Source of the DNA: Candidatus Levybacteria bacterium RIFCSPLOWO2_01_FULL_42_15
GTDB lineage: Bacteria > Patescibacteriota > Microgenomatia > Levybacterales > UBA12049
DNA length: 64,000 bases
Reading direction: 5' to 3'
Assembly: GCA_001784055.1 (NCBI GenBank)
Contig: MFOZ01000019.1
Location: forward strand, 21,603 to 85,602
The notes under the pieces are model-generated. The model was not told the DNA's origin. It worked only from the letters and a program-made list of their open reading frames with translations, and did not search any database. Both the position numbers and the translations under genes were made by a program. Positions 1-9,035 of the stretch are shown here, one piece after another; the first letter of the stretch is position 1; each line of letters starts with the position of its first letter.

Positions 1-835
1 AATCAGGCATTATATTTAGATTTAGATTTTTAAGGTTCTCATTTCCTAGAACGGAATAAAGTGGCCGTTTGGCCGGCGTATAATATTCTTTTGAAGTAAT
101 AGGTATAAGATGCACCTTTGTATTTGTAATTTTAAAAATTTCCTTGGCAAATGTATACCATGAGCATTCTCCAAGTGCAGAAGCATGATAGATGCCATAG
201 CTGTCGGTTTTTATGAGTTTATGTATTTGTTTGGCTAAATCAACTGTATAGGTGGGTGCCAAAAACTGATCATTAACTACTCGTACATTCATCTTCTCGT
301 GTGCGAATTTTAACATTGTTTCAACAAAGTTTCCACCTTTTAACGAAGAGCCTTTAAGACCAAAAAGACCGCTTGATCGCAAGATAAAATATTTTTTACA
401 TATATATCTTGTAAAATATTCGCCCGTGAGCTTGGATAAACCATAGACGTTTAAAGGGCCTGGCGAATCAGTTTCTTTATAGGGAGTAGTTTTCTTTCTA
501 TCCAAGCCAAAGACATAATCAGTGCTGATGTAAACGAGCACACTATTTTGTTGCGAGCAATATTCTGCAAGATTTTTCTGGGCAAAAGCATTTATAAGGA
601 ATGCTTTTTCAAGATTAGTTTCGCAATCATTAACTCGATGGTAGGCAGCAGTATTAATTACGATATCTGGTTTAATGCGATTAATGACCTGATTTATTGT
701 ATTCTTATCCACAATATCAATATCCTTGTGAGTCAAAGGGAAAAGCTGTATATCGGAGTCTTTGCTAAAAACCTTTATCAAATCAGTTCCAAGCTGTCCA
801 TTTGCTCCAATAACAGCGATGCGTAATTTACTCAT
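1..835 (-). CDS. rmlD: dTDP-4-dehydrorhamnose reductase RmlD (C-terminus runs off the left edge)
   Basis: Reduces dTDP-4-dehydro-L-rhamnose to dTDP-L-rhamnose, the last step of rhamnose donor synthesis in the cytoplasm. Translating the minus strand from the ATG at 835 gives an open frame to base 1. It has the Rossmann motif GANGQLG at residues 10-16 and the catalytic YxxxK as YGLSK at residues 131-135, followed by RSSGLFG and GIYHASALGECSW, which are typical of RmlD. About 278 codons are visible, so only a few C-terminal residues are probably missing. The start overlaps the end of the upstream acyltransferase gene by 8 bp, so the two are probably co-transcribed. RmlC lies 2.7 kb upstream in the same strand block; RmlA and RmlB are not seen and may lie to the left. 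Confidence 0.9.
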   Translation of the reverse strand, partial: MSKLRIAVIGANGQLGTDLIKVFSKDSDIQLFPLTHKDIDIVDKNTINQVINRIKPDIVINTAAYHRVNDCETNLEKAFLINAFAQKNLAEYCSQQNSVLVYISTDYVFGLDRKKTTPYKETDSPGPLNVYGLSKLTGEYFTRYICKKYFILRSSGLFGLKGSSLKGGNFVETMLKFAHEKMNVRVVNDQFLAPTYTVDLAKQIHKLIKTDSYGIYHASALGECSWYTFAKEIFKITNTKVHLIPITSKEYYTPAKRPLYSVLGNENLKNLNLNIMPD

Positions 836-1388
836 GTTTTTTTAAGACTTTAGCGGGAACACCTCCTACTACGGTATTTGCTGGAACATCTTTTACAACC
901 ACAGCATTTGCACCTATTATGGCATTATCACCAATAACGACGTCTCCAATAACTTTTGCTCCTGTACATATTGTTACATTTTTCCCAATTTTGGCACCTA
1001 TAGATCCCGGATAAACATTTGTTCCCACCATTAAAGGACCAAAAAGAGTAAGATTCTCTCCTGATGAGGCTGTATGCGTAATAATAATTCCTCGATAATG
1101 TAAATAAAAACCTTTTCCAATTATAACACGTGGATGAATATGAATGTCAAAAATGAAATAATTTATATAGAAATAGATTGGATATAAGACATATCCTAAA
1201 TATCGAATAATGAAGAATTCATGGTTGTATAGATATTGCTCGATCCGGTACATGCAGATAAAAAGCATATTTGGATTATGAAATAAAATAGCAAATTTGA
1301 GAAAAATGTTTTTTTGTTTTTTGCCTAGATCGTGGGCATAGAAGAATCTTTTCCAGTCAGCGGCAATAACAGAAAATACTAAAATCAT
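828..1388 (-). CDS. Hexapeptide-repeat acyltransferase, serine acetyltransferase-like
   Basis: This 186-residue protein resembles the CysE/EpsC-type left-handed beta-helix acetyltransferases. The N-terminal half is helical and partly hydrophobic (about residues 45-80). From about residue 85 there are hexapeptide repeats with the pattern (I/V)GxxxxI, including IGKNVTICTGAKVIGDVVIG, and the family ending GGVPAKVL. The likely role is O- or N-acetylation of a sugar or small molecule using acetyl-CoA. It sits between rmlD and a sugar epimerase, so a surface-glycan substrate is more likely than serine, though a CysE role cannot be excluded. It overlaps rmlD by 8 bp. Confidence 0.75.
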   Translation of the reverse strand: MILVFSVIAADWKRFFYAHDLGKKQKNIFLKFAILFHNPNMLFICMYRIEQYLYNHEFFIIRYLGYVLYPIYFYINYFIFDIHIHPRVIIGKGFYLHYRGIIITHTASSGENLTLFGPLMVGTNVYPGSIGAKIGKNVTICTGAKVIGDVVIGDNAIIGANAVVVKDVPANTVVGGVPAKVLKKHE

Positions 1389-1403
1389 AGATAGTCCTTT
1401 TCG

Positions 1404-2351
1404 TCAAGGTAATTTCTTAACCAAATCAATAATTGTTTCTTCAATTGTTATCTTTGGCGTAAATCCAAGCACATTTTTTGCTTTTGTGGTTATTATTCGA
1501 TAAGATCGATCTTTTCTATCGTCTTGTTCAAAAATGATTTTTGGATGTATGGAAAAATGTTTCACCATGGTCTCTTGTACTAACGAAGTAATATCTCGAA
1601 CTCGAAAATTACCGAATCCAATATTGAATATTTGTCGTGCTATATTTTGTTTTGGTGCGGTTAGTGTCTTGTAATATGCTCTAGCTACGTCGTCAATGTT
1701 TATCAGCGGCCTCCACTGAAAACCTTTACAATAGACTCGAATATATCCATTTTTAAGTACACTTCTTACCATAGCATTGACAACAAGATCAAAGCGCATA
1801 TTTGGTGAATAACCCAAAACAGTCGCCTTTCTAAAAATAACAACACAAAAATTTTTATCTGCTAACTCTAGAAGTTTTATTTCAGCGTTATGTTTTGAAG
1901 TGGCATAATGTCCTAACGGGGTTATAGATTCTTGTTCGTTTTTGGGACCATCTTCTTTATCTATACCTTTATCGTATAAGGACGAGCTCGATGCAAAAAT
2001 AAAGCGCTTAACATTCAATTCTTTTGCCTTTTGTGCAAGAGCAATAGTAGCAAGTGTATTTACCTTTTTTGTTTCGTTTGGATCTTTATCAGAAGATGTT
2101 TCATTAGAAAACGCTGCTAAATGTATAATTGCAAAGATATTCTTAAGTAGCATAGGTTCTATTTTCCTAATGTCGTTTTGTATATATTCAAATTTTTTTT
2201 TGCATTGTCGAGGAATTGGTCCGGTAAAAGGGAGAATGTCGATTACGCGTACAGATAAGCCTTTTTTTAACAAATAGCTTACTAAAATTGATCCGACGTA
2301 TCCAGATCCACCGGTAATAAGAATCTTTTGTTGAGCTTGTGAAGTCTTCAC
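1404..2351 (-). CDS. NAD-dependent epimerase/dehydratase (extended SDR)
   Basis: An extended short-chain dehydrogenase acting on a nucleotide sugar. It has the N-terminal cofactor motif GGSGYVG (residues 14-20), a DxxD-like acidic segment after the first beta-alpha-beta, the SSSS stretch before the active site (about 121-124), and the catalytic YxxxK as YATSK (149-153). The 315-residue length is normal for UDP-glucose 4-epimerase/RmlB-like enzymes. The exact substrate cannot be read from the sequence. Its stop lies 15 bp before the acyltransferase start, and its own start overlaps the methyltransferase stop by 4 bp, so it belongs to the minus-strand rhamnose/deoxysugar operon. Confidence 0.85.
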   Translation of the reverse strand: MKTSQAQQKILITGGSGYVGSILVSYLLKKGLSVRVIDILPFTGPIPRQCKKKFEYIQNDIRKIEPMLLKNIFAIIHLAAFSNETSSDKDPNETKKVNTLATIALAQKAKELNVKRFIFASSSSLYDKGIDKEDGPKNEQESITPLGHYATSKHNAEIKLLELADKNFCVVIFRKATVLGYSPNMRFDLVVNAMVRSVLKNGYIRVYCKGFQWRPLINIDDVARAYYKTLTAPKQNIARQIFNIGFGNFRVRDITSLVQETMVKHFSIHPKIIFEQDDRKDRSYRIITTKAKNVLGFTPKITIEETIIDLVKKLP

Positions 2352-3565
2352 TGTGATATGGGATTTAGAGTAACTTTTGGAACATAGAGAATAGCGTTAT
2401 CGTGATACTTTTTACCTCGCAATTCTTTAATTTTCTTAACAATTTCTTTATAAAAATTCCACGACATAATAATAATATGAAGATTTCCTTTTTCTTTTTG
2501 TAAGAGTTCGGGAGACTCTATTGAGATATTTCTTCCCGGAGTAACAAATCCCCATTTTAGAGGATTGTCATCGACGATGTATTCTAGATTGAGCTTAAAA
2601 TAATTAAGCATAGTATTTCCTTTAGCAGATGCTCCATATCCAATAACTCTCTCTCCCCTTTTTTTAAAATCCGAAACGAGTTTACGAAGGTTATTTCGAT
2701 TTTCTGCTACATTTTTGGCAAAGCGTTTGTAGGTTTGGATATCAAACAACCCACTTTCTTTCTCTTTTTGTATTAATGTAGTAACTTTGTCTGAATGAGA
2801 ACTGATGCCCTTTTTTAGGAAGAAACGAATACTACCGCCATGAATAGGAGTTTGGATTAAATCAACAATGTGGAATCTCGAACGTGAAGCAAGCATAGCA
2901 AAAGAGTTGATCAGGAAATATGAAAGATGTTCGTGGTAGACCGTATCGAACTCATTAGATTTAATCATATTATTGCCGTAGGGAAACTCAAGTATCAAAA
3001 TACCATCATCTTCCAAAGCCAAGAAACAAGCGAAAAGGAATCTATCAATTCGATCGACATGAGCAAATACATTGGTTCCCGTAATAAGATTAAATTTCTT
3101 TCCAAGTTTTTTAGCTACTTTTTTGCTCCAGTAGTCAACAATTACAGAAATATTTTTCTTAATAGTAATTTCTCGTAAGTTTCCTGCCGGATCAACTCCA
3201 TACACATCGCACCCCAGTTCTTTAAAAAATTCCAATTGCGTTCCATCGTTGCAAGCAATGTCCAATACTCGTATTTTTTTCTTTTTCACTCGGGCTACAG
3301 CGTCTTTTGCCAACTCTTTACAATGATTTTGGAAGGTTTCTGTTGTTCCGCTGACATAGAGGTAGTTTTTAAACATTAATGCCGGTTTTATTACGACACT
3401 AAGCATGCTATGGAAGCAGTTTTGGCATAATAATACTTCAAGAGGATATTCTTGCAATTTTTCCTCCTTTTTATGATAGCTATTCGCAAGTGGCTGCTTA
3501 CCCAAATTGAGATATAAGAACAAGTTTTTTGCTCCGCAGCAGCGGCACCTTGTGGCTTTTTTCAT
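2348..3565 (-). CDS. Nucleotide-sugar C-methyltransferase (Methyltransf_13/14 type)
   Basis: A 405-residue SAM-dependent methyltransferase of the family that C-methylates deoxysugars (TylC3/NovU-like). The N-terminus has a zinc-binding cysteine set (C7, C9, C10 region and C47/C50). The SAM motif VLDIACNDGTQ lies near residue 100. The C-terminal third has the diagnostic GYGASAKGNTMLN segment. Together these match the three-part architecture of NDP-hexose 3-C-methyltransferases. It lies between rmlC and an epimerase with 4-bp overlaps on both sides, so the product is probably a branched methylated deoxysugar. That substrate is inferred; a related ketosugar methyltransferase is possible. Confidence 0.85.
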   Translation of the reverse strand: MKKATRCRCCGAKNLFLYLNLGKQPLANSYHKKEEKLQEYPLEVLLCQNCFHSMLSVVIKPALMFKNYLYVSGTTETFQNHCKELAKDAVARVKKKKIRVLDIACNDGTQLEFFKELGCDVYGVDPAGNLREITIKKNISVIVDYWSKKVAKKLGKKFNLITGTNVFAHVDRIDRFLFACFLALEDDGILILEFPYGNNMIKSNEFDTVYHEHLSYFLINSFAMLASRSRFHIVDLIQTPIHGGSIRFFLKKGISSHSDKVTTLIQKEKESGLFDIQTYKRFAKNVAENRNNLRKLVSDFKKRGERVIGYGASAKGNTMLNYFKLNLEYIVDDNPLKWGFVTPGRNISIESPELLQKEKGNLHIIIMSWNFYKEIVKKIKELRGKKYHDNAILYVPKVTLNPISQ

Positions 3566-4119
3566 ACGAAAGCTGGATTTTTTTGATATTCTGCAAAGGT
3601 CATACCGCCTCGATCTCTTGTTGAGAGGATTGGATCATTAAATGGCCAGGTGATGGCGAGGTTTTTATCATTCCATAACAATATTTTCTCGGATAAAGGT
3701 GTATAAAATCCTGTGAACTTATATAGTAATTCAGCGGTATCACTAAGGACGGCAAATCCAAAGGCAAACCCAACAGGAACGAAGAGTTGTTTTTTATTTT
3801 CCGCAGATAACTCAATGGTAAACCATTTTCCAAATGTTGGCGATTTTATTTGTAGATCAACAGCGACACAAAATGCTTTTCCATAGATGCATCGGATGAG
3901 TTTGGTAACAGGAGCTTCCATATTTTGAAAATGGAGACCGCGAAGAACTTTGTATTTTGATCTGGAATGAACTTCCTGGACAAATGTAAGGTCAAGACCG
4001 GCTTTTTGAAAATCACGTTTATGCCAAGACTCAATCAGAAATCCCCGTTCATCTTGAAAGTAGTCGATTTCTATGACAATTAAATCTTTCAAAGGAGTTT
4101 CTATAAGCCTCGTTTTCAT
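3562..4119 (-). CDS. rmlC: dTDP-4-dehydrorhamnose 3,5-epimerase RmlC
   Basis: Cupin-fold epimerase that converts dTDP-4-dehydro-6-deoxyglucose to the L-rhamno form. I start it at the ATG at 4119 (MKTRLIETPL), giving 185 residues, the usual RmlC length. A longer open frame reaches 4284 but would run through the divergent gene's start and lacks family similarity. Seen in the sequence are the active-site segment RGLHFQ, the DERGFLIE segment that follows the first strand, and ELLYKFTGFYTP, which holds the conserved tyrosine region. First gene of the minus-strand block, overlapping the C-methyltransferase by 4 bp. Only about 50 bp separate it from the divergent GT2 gene. Confidence 0.93.
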   Translation of the reverse strand: MKTRLIETPLKDLIVIEIDYFQDERGFLIESWHKRDFQKAGLDLTFVQEVHSRSKYKVLRGLHFQNMEAPVTKLIRCIYGKAFCVAVDLQIKSPTFGKWFTIELSAENKKQLFVPVGFAFGFAVLSDTAELLYKFTGFYTPLSEKILLWNDKNLAITWPFNDPILSTRDRGGMTFAEYQKNPAFV

Positions 4120-4168
4120 CCTGTCAATTCTCCCATATCGCTTCTTATGATACAATATCTTGGAATTT

Positions 4169-5170
4169 ATGGCAAAATCATCGGATAATCCTTTAGTGTC
4201 AATTATTATTCCTTTGCACTGGGGCTTGAAACCGGAAAATTTTCCCCGGTTTCTCACTGATTTAAAAAAATACGACAAGCTCAAATACCAACACTACGAG
4301 ATTCTTGTTGTGACAGATAAGCCAATTGTTCCTGTTATCACAGGAAAGAAGGTTCGTTGTCTCGTAATGAATATAAATCATCCAACTACTGGGACAGAAA
4401 AACGTGATTTTGCTCTGCCTTTTGTAAAAGGCGAGATCTGCGCTTTTATAGATGATGATGCATATCCTGATTCCAACTGGCTTACCAATGCGATTCCTTG
4501 GTTTAAATACGAGAGAATCGTAGCGGTTGGTGGTCCAGGAGTTACTCCTCTTGAAGATTCGTTCTGGCAAAAGATAGGAGGATATGCTATTGAGTCATAT
4601 TTTTGTAGCGGCAATATTCAATACCGTTTTTATCCCACATTTGAACGCTTCAGTAAAGATCAACCTGGATATAATTTGTTGGTTCGGACATCTGTTTTAA
4701 AGAAAGTAAAAGGATGGGGAACAACATTCTACGGAGGGGAAGATACAGTTCTTTGTATAAAATTATTAAAGTTTGGAAAAATTCTTCATGACCCTAATAT
4801 TATTGTATATCACCATCGTCGAACATTTCCTTTTGGACATCTAAAACAAATTGGTAGTGTAGGATTACATAGGGGATACTTTTTTAAGAAGTATCCGCAG
4901 ACCTCGCGAGGCACTTTCTATCTTCTGCCAACGATTTTAACACTGGGATTTATAAGCGGAATTGTATTAGTAGTGCGTTTTCCTCAATTATTTGCTTTGC
5001 CATTTGTCTTAGTATTTTTATTTTTTCTTTTACTTGGTACAATCTCGGTCTACCGACATAAAGTCGATATTACGAGTTCTCTCATAGCAAGCATTGCTAT
5101 TATGATGACACATATGTCATATGGCGTTTTTTTTGTAAAAGGTTTATTAACGCACCACTTAAATAAGTAA
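4169..5170 (+). CDS. Family 2 glycosyltransferase with C-terminal membrane segments
   Basis: GT-A fold transferase that probably adds a sugar to a lipid-linked glycan on the cytoplasmic side. The nucleotide-sugar/metal site is seen as DDDAYPDS in the first 100 residues. GWGTTFYGGEDT with the acidic ED pair lies around residue 190. Two or three hydrophobic segments follow from about residue 248 to the end. I use the ATG at 4169; a TTG at 4160 is also in frame. A TATGATACAAT stretch at 4146-4156 lies just upstream. The N-terminus (SIIIPLHWGLKP) is matched by a decayed copy at 15732, so the gene was duplicated at some time. Confidence 0.85.
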   Translation: MAKSSDNPLVSIIIPLHWGLKPENFPRFLTDLKKYDKLKYQHYEILVVTDKPIVPVITGKKVRCLVMNINHPTTGTEKRDFALPFVKGEICAFIDDDAYPDSNWLTNAIPWFKYERIVAVGGPGVTPLEDSFWQKIGGYAIESYFCSGNIQYRFYPTFERFSKDQPGYNLLVRTSVLKKVKGWGTTFYGGEDTVLCIKLLKFGKILHDPNIIVYHHRRTFPFGHLKQIGSVGLHRGYFFKKYPQTSRGTFYLLPTILTLGFISGIVLVVRFPQLFALPFVLVFLFFLLLGTISVYRHKVDITSSLIASIAIMMTHMSYGVFFVKGLLTHHLNK

Positions 5171-5177
5171 GGGAAGT

Positions 5178-6194
5178 ATGCATCTGCCAAAGATTACATG
5201 TTGTGTTAGGACGTATAATGAGGAAAAACGTATTGCAGAATGTTTAAGAGGTATATTTGGCCAAAATTATCCTAGACAACTTTTGGAAGTAATCCTCGTA
5301 GATGATATTTCCACAGATAAAACAATCGCAATTGCAGAAAATTTTCCTGTAAAAATCTTAATCAATGAGACTGGCAATGCCGAGATATCATTGATTAGAG
5401 GTTTTAAAGAATCAACTGGCACATTTTTTACAGTTGTTGATGCGGATATGTTCTTTCGGGGAAAAAATTGGTTCCAAAAAATGCTAAAACCTCTCTTAGA
5501 AAACCCTGATATATCAGCCGCATTTACGGGATATTATTCCCATAAAAGAAACTCACTCATTACAAAATATTTGAATCTCGATTCGATCCAGCGAGACTTA
5601 GTGTATCAAATTTTTTCTCCAGGATTTAATGAAGTAATTAATGAGAAGAAAAACGGTTATTACGTTTGTCAATACTCTGTCAATAAAATTCCACCGCAGG
5701 TTCATGGTCTTTATAGAAGTTCTATTTTAAAAAAAATACTCGTTAATGAGATAGATTATCATGATATGATAAAGCTCGTGATCTTAGTTGATAAAGGATA
5801 TAAAAAATTTGCCTATGTTCCTCAGGCAGGATATTACCATTTCCATGTTGATTCTTTATTACATCTGGGGAAAAAACGAATTCGAAACATAAAAGAGAGA
5901 TATCTAGATTTTTATACAAATAAGAATCATTACAAATGGTTTGATGCATCAGATTCTGCTCGTATTAAAAGAACGTTTTTCCTTATCCTTGCTACATACT
6001 TGATATTGCCATTATGTTTGTTTTCACTGTCTAGAGCGTTAATACGGAGAAACCTACTCTATCTTCTTGAACCTGCAGTAACTTTTGTTATCGTAAGTGC
6101 AATATTATACGCATTTTTATCAGATAAAAGAGGTAGAAAATTTATCATTCTTCAATTTGCTAAAATAGTACATCTACCTAAAGGAAAATCCTAA
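5178..6194 (+). CDS. Family 2 glycosyltransferase
   Basis: A 338-residue GT2 enzyme: VRTYNEEKRIAECL at the N-terminus, VDDISTDKT in the nucleotide-binding strand and VDADMFF as the DxD-like metal site near residue 90. Two membrane segments close the protein (about residues 270-290 and 293-312). It starts 7 bp after the preceding GT2 and ends 1 bp before the hddC-gmhB fusion, so the transferases and the heptose module look co-transcribed. That makes it a candidate heptosyltransferase-type enzyme by context only; the sequence does not reveal the sugar. Confidence 0.85.
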   Translation: MHLPKITCCVRTYNEEKRIAECLRGIFGQNYPRQLLEVILVDDISTDKTIAIAENFPVKILINETGNAEISLIRGFKESTGTFFTVVDADMFFRGKNWFQKMLKPLLENPDISAAFTGYYSHKRNSLITKYLNLDSIQRDLVYQIFSPGFNEVINEKKNGYYVCQYSVNKIPPQVHGLYRSSILKKILVNEIDYHDMIKLVILVDKGYKKFAYVPQAGYYHFHVDSLLHLGKKRIRNIKERYLDFYTNKNHYKWFDASDSARIKRTFFLILATYLILPLCLFSLSRALIRRNLLYLLEPAVTFVIVSAILYAFLSDKRGRKFIILQFAKIVHLPKGKS

Positions 6195-6195
6195 C

Positions 6196-7371
6196 ATGAT
6201 AGAGCAGGCTGTAATTTTGGCGGGCGGTCAGGGAAAAAGATTTCGTCCCCTCACATTGACTACTCCAAAGCCAATGATATTATTCCATGGAAAGCCTTTT
6301 TTTGCATACATTATAGAAATGCTTAAAAAAAACGGCATTAAAGAAGTAATTATTTTGACAGGTTATTTGCATGAAAAAATAGAGGATTATTTTAAAGATG
6401 GACAAGAATTTGGTTTAAAAATAAAATATTCTTTTAGTCCAGTCGATGATGAAACAGGAACAAGAGTTAGAAAAGCAAAAAATTTAATTGCTGACACATT
6501 TCTTCTTTTGTATGGAGATAATTATTGGCCATTACAGTTGGATGAGCTTTTTAGGTTTTACAAAAAAATGAATACACAAGGATTAGTTACGGTATACTCA
6601 AACATCGATAACTATACGAAAAACAACACTTTTGTTAACGATAAAGGACTGGTTGAGGTTTATGATAAAAGCCGACGAGCATCAGGATTGAACGGAGTAG
6701 ATGTCGGATTTTTTATTTTGAGAAAAAGTATTTTAAAAAGTTTTCCGGAAGATAATTTCTCGTTTGAAAAAGTAATTCTGCCGAAAATGATCGCGGAAAA
6801 ACAACTTGCTGGATTCTTAACCTGCCATAAGTATTATGGATTAAGTAATTTAGAAAGAATACCGGTTATTGAAGAATTTTTTAAGCCAAAAAAAGTTATC
6901 TTGCTTGATAGGGACGGAGTAATTAATAAAAAACCTCCAAAAGCGGAATATATAAAAAATTGGAGCGAATTTAAATTTTTGCCGGGAGCAATTGATGCGC
7001 TAAAGCTATTAACTAAGAAGGGATACCGAATTATTCTTATCTCCAATCAGGCGGGAATCGGAAGAGGAGCAATGACAGAAGAAGACCTTAAGAAAATTCA
7101 TAAAAAGTTTTTGGAAGTATGCAGAAAAGAAGGAATTAATCTTACCGGAATTTATCACTGTCCCCATAATTGGGATGAGGGATGTTTTTGCAGGAAGCCA
7201 AAACCAGGCATGTTGTTTAAGGCGGCAGCTGATCATAATTTCGATCTAACAAAAACAATTTTCATCGGAGATGATGAGCGCGACGAGCAAGCAGGAAAAG
7301 CCGCTAATTGCAAAACTATATCATTGCACCAAGGACAAAATTTATTAGTTATTGTAAAAACTTTAGCGTAA
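6196..7371 (+). CDS. Fused sugar nucleotidyltransferase and heptose-1,7-bisphosphate phosphatase (HddC-GmhB)
   Basis: Two enzymes in one 391-residue chain. Residues 1 to about 230 are a nucleotidyltransferase with the signature LAGGQGKRFRPLTLTTPKP, as in HddC, which makes GDP-heptose from heptose-1-phosphate. Residues about 234-391 are a HAD phosphatase with catalytic DRDG (238-241), SNQAG and GDDERDE. It also has the zinc-knuckle CPHNWDEGCFCRKPKP that marks GmhB. The two steps are consecutive in the GDP-D-glycero-D-manno-heptose pathway. The next two genes, hddA and gmhA, supply the earlier steps. The exact nucleotide (GDP) is inferred from the pathway, not seen. Confidence 0.88.
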   Translation: MIEQAVILAGGQGKRFRPLTLTTPKPMILFHGKPFFAYIIEMLKKNGIKEVIILTGYLHEKIEDYFKDGQEFGLKIKYSFSPVDDETGTRVRKAKNLIADTFLLLYGDNYWPLQLDELFRFYKKMNTQGLVTVYSNIDNYTKNNTFVNDKGLVEVYDKSRRASGLNGVDVGFFILRKSILKSFPEDNFSFEKVILPKMIAEKQLAGFLTCHKYYGLSNLERIPVIEEFFKPKKVILLDRDGVINKKPPKAEYIKNWSEFKFLPGAIDALKLLTKKGYRIILISNQAGIGRGAMTEEDLKKIHKKFLEVCRKEGINLTGIYHCPHNWDEGCFCRKPKPGMLFKAAADHNFDLTKTIFIGDDERDEQAGKAANCKTISLHQGQNLLVIVKTLA

Positions 7372-7383
7372 AATGTTTTTATT

Positions 7384-8364
7384 ATGATTATTTCGAGAAC
7401 GCCACTTAGAATAAGTTTTGTTGGAGGAGGGAGCGATATCGCTTCTTTTTACCATCACACGTCTGGTGCTGTTGTTTCGACCGCAATTAATAAATACATT
7501 TATATTGCAGTAAATAGGCAATTTGACGGAAGAATTCTTGTAAATTATTCAAAAACAGAAATTGTTACGAAAATTTCCGATATAGAAAATAATTTAGTTA
7601 GAGAAGCGCTTAAATTAACAGGCGTAACGGGCGGAATTCACATAATATCCATAGCGGATATTCCTTCTGAAGGAACAGGAATGGGGTCATCCAGTTCATA
7701 TATTGTCGGACTTTTAAATGCGCTATATGCATATCAAGGAAAACATATAAATGCAGAAAAATTAGCAAAACAAGCATGTCAAATTGAGATAGATATACTA
7801 AAAAAACCTATTGGTAAACAAGATCAATACATTGCCGCATACGGAGGGCTTCAACATATTAAGTTTAATTCAGATGAATCTGTTTATGTTGATCCAATTA
7901 TTTGCAAGATGGAAACAAAAAAAACTCTTGAAAAGAGATTATTGCTTTTCTATACGGGTATTATGCGATCCGCAGACCCAATTTTGGCAAAACAAACAAA
8001 AAATATGGCATCCCTTACCGCAAAGAGGAAAATTATGAGTAAAATGGTACAGCTGGCAAGAGAGATGAGTAATGCGCTGAATAATAATAAATTAAATGAT
8101 TTTGGTAAGATGTTGCATGAAAATTGGATTTTTAAAACACAAATGGCACAGGGAGTTTCAAGTCTTCAGATTGATAGCTGGTATAAACTTGCCATAAAAA
8201 ATGGAGCTATTGGCGGAAAGCTTTTGGGAGCGGGTGGGGGCGGTTTTCTCCTTTTTTATGCACCAGAAGAGAAACACGAGAAAATTATCATCGCTCTTTC
8301 AGATTTATCCTATCAAAAGTTTTCATTCGAACCTCAAGGAAGTAAAATTATTTTTATTGATTAA
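7384..8364 (+). CDS. hddA: D-glycero-D-manno-heptose 7-phosphate kinase HddA (GHMP kinase)
   Basis: GHMP-superfamily kinase that phosphorylates heptose-7-phosphate at C1 to give the 1,7-bisphosphate. The N-terminus reads SRTPLRISFVGGGSDIASFY, the hallmark of HddA-type kinases. The GHMP ATP-binding motif is GTGMGSSSSYIVGLLNA (about residues 98-114), and LLGAGGGGFLLFY lies near the C-terminus. The length (326) is typical. It starts 12 bp after the HddC-GmhB fusion and is followed by gmhA after 3 bp. It could also act on a related sugar phosphate such as fucose, but the neighbours favour heptose. Confidence 0.9.
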   Translation: MIISRTPLRISFVGGGSDIASFYHHTSGAVVSTAINKYIYIAVNRQFDGRILVNYSKTEIVTKISDIENNLVREALKLTGVTGGIHIISIADIPSEGTGMGSSSSYIVGLLNALYAYQGKHINAEKLAKQACQIEIDILKKPIGKQDQYIAAYGGLQHIKFNSDESVYVDPIICKMETKKTLEKRLLLFYTGIMRSADPILAKQTKNMASLTAKRKIMSKMVQLAREMSNALNNNKLNDFGKMLHENWIFKTQMAQGVSSLQIDSWYKLAIKNGAIGGKLLGAGGGGFLLFYAPEEKHEKIIIALSDLSYQKFSFEPQGSKIIFID

Positions 8365-8367
8365 ATT

Positions 8368-9030
8368 ATGAAGAAGAAAAAAAGCGCGTTACTCAGTCCA
8401 AAAGACTTTATAGAAGACTACATATTTGAGTTAAGTCGTTGTCTTAAATCTCTGGATAAAACAAAATTAGAGCTCATTATTGATGTTCTTATTAATGCAT
8501 ACAAAAAAGATAAGAAAGTATTTATCTTAGGAAATGGCGGAAGCGCTACTACGGCCTCACATATGGCATGTGATTTGGGAAAGGGTACGTTGCAAAGAAT
8601 ATACGACAATACGGAGAGAAGATTTCGAGTTATTTCACTCACTGACAACGTGGCTATTATGACGGCTTTTGCAAACGATTTGAGTTTTGATGATATTTTT
8701 ATCCAACAGCTTAGGAATTTAGTTGAAACAGACGATGTTGTCATAGCGCTTTCCGGAAGCGGAAATAGCCCTAACGTAGTTAAGGCAATGGAATACGCTA
8801 AATTATGCGGAGCGAAAACTATCGGCATTCTTGGATTTAAAACTGGGGGAAAACTTGGGAATATGGTAGATTATTCAATTATTGCTGACAGCAACCATTA
8901 TGGGCCAATTGAGGACATACAATTAATTCTTAATCATATGATCGCCGCATGGATTGCAAGAATTAAGAATATTCATGATGGGAAACCATATGCAAAAAAC
9001 GAGAATAAAAATAGCCCGTTTAAAAATTGA
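8368..9030 (+). CDS. gmhA: Sedoheptulose 7-phosphate isomerase GmhA (SIS domain)
   Basis: SIS-domain isomerase that makes D-glycero-D-manno-heptose 7-phosphate from sedoheptulose 7-phosphate, the first step of heptose synthesis. The sugar-phosphate loop is seen as ILGNGGSATTASHMACDLGKG near residue 50, and ALSGSGNSPNV around residue 128 is the second serine-rich loop. IEDIQLILNHM near the C-terminus matches the conserved GmhA helix. The 220 residues include a short N-terminal extension over the usual length of about 195. It ends the heptose module; the gene beyond is convergent. Confidence 0.9.
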   Translation: MKKKKSALLSPKDFIEDYIFELSRCLKSLDKTKLELIIDVLINAYKKDKKVFILGNGGSATTASHMACDLGKGTLQRIYDNTERRFRVISLTDNVAIMTAFANDLSFDDIFIQQLRNLVETDDVVIALSGSGNSPNVVKAMEYAKLCGAKTIGILGFKTGGKLGNMVDYSIIADSNHYGPIEDIQLILNHMIAAWIARIKNIHDGKPYAKNENKNSPFKN

Positions 9031-9035
9031 TAAGC

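Noticed and set aside
4120..4284. A 55-codon N-terminal extension of rmlC
   Set aside because: It would overlap the start of the divergent GT2 gene and its promoter, and RmlC proteins are normally about 180 residues, which the ATG at 4119 gives.
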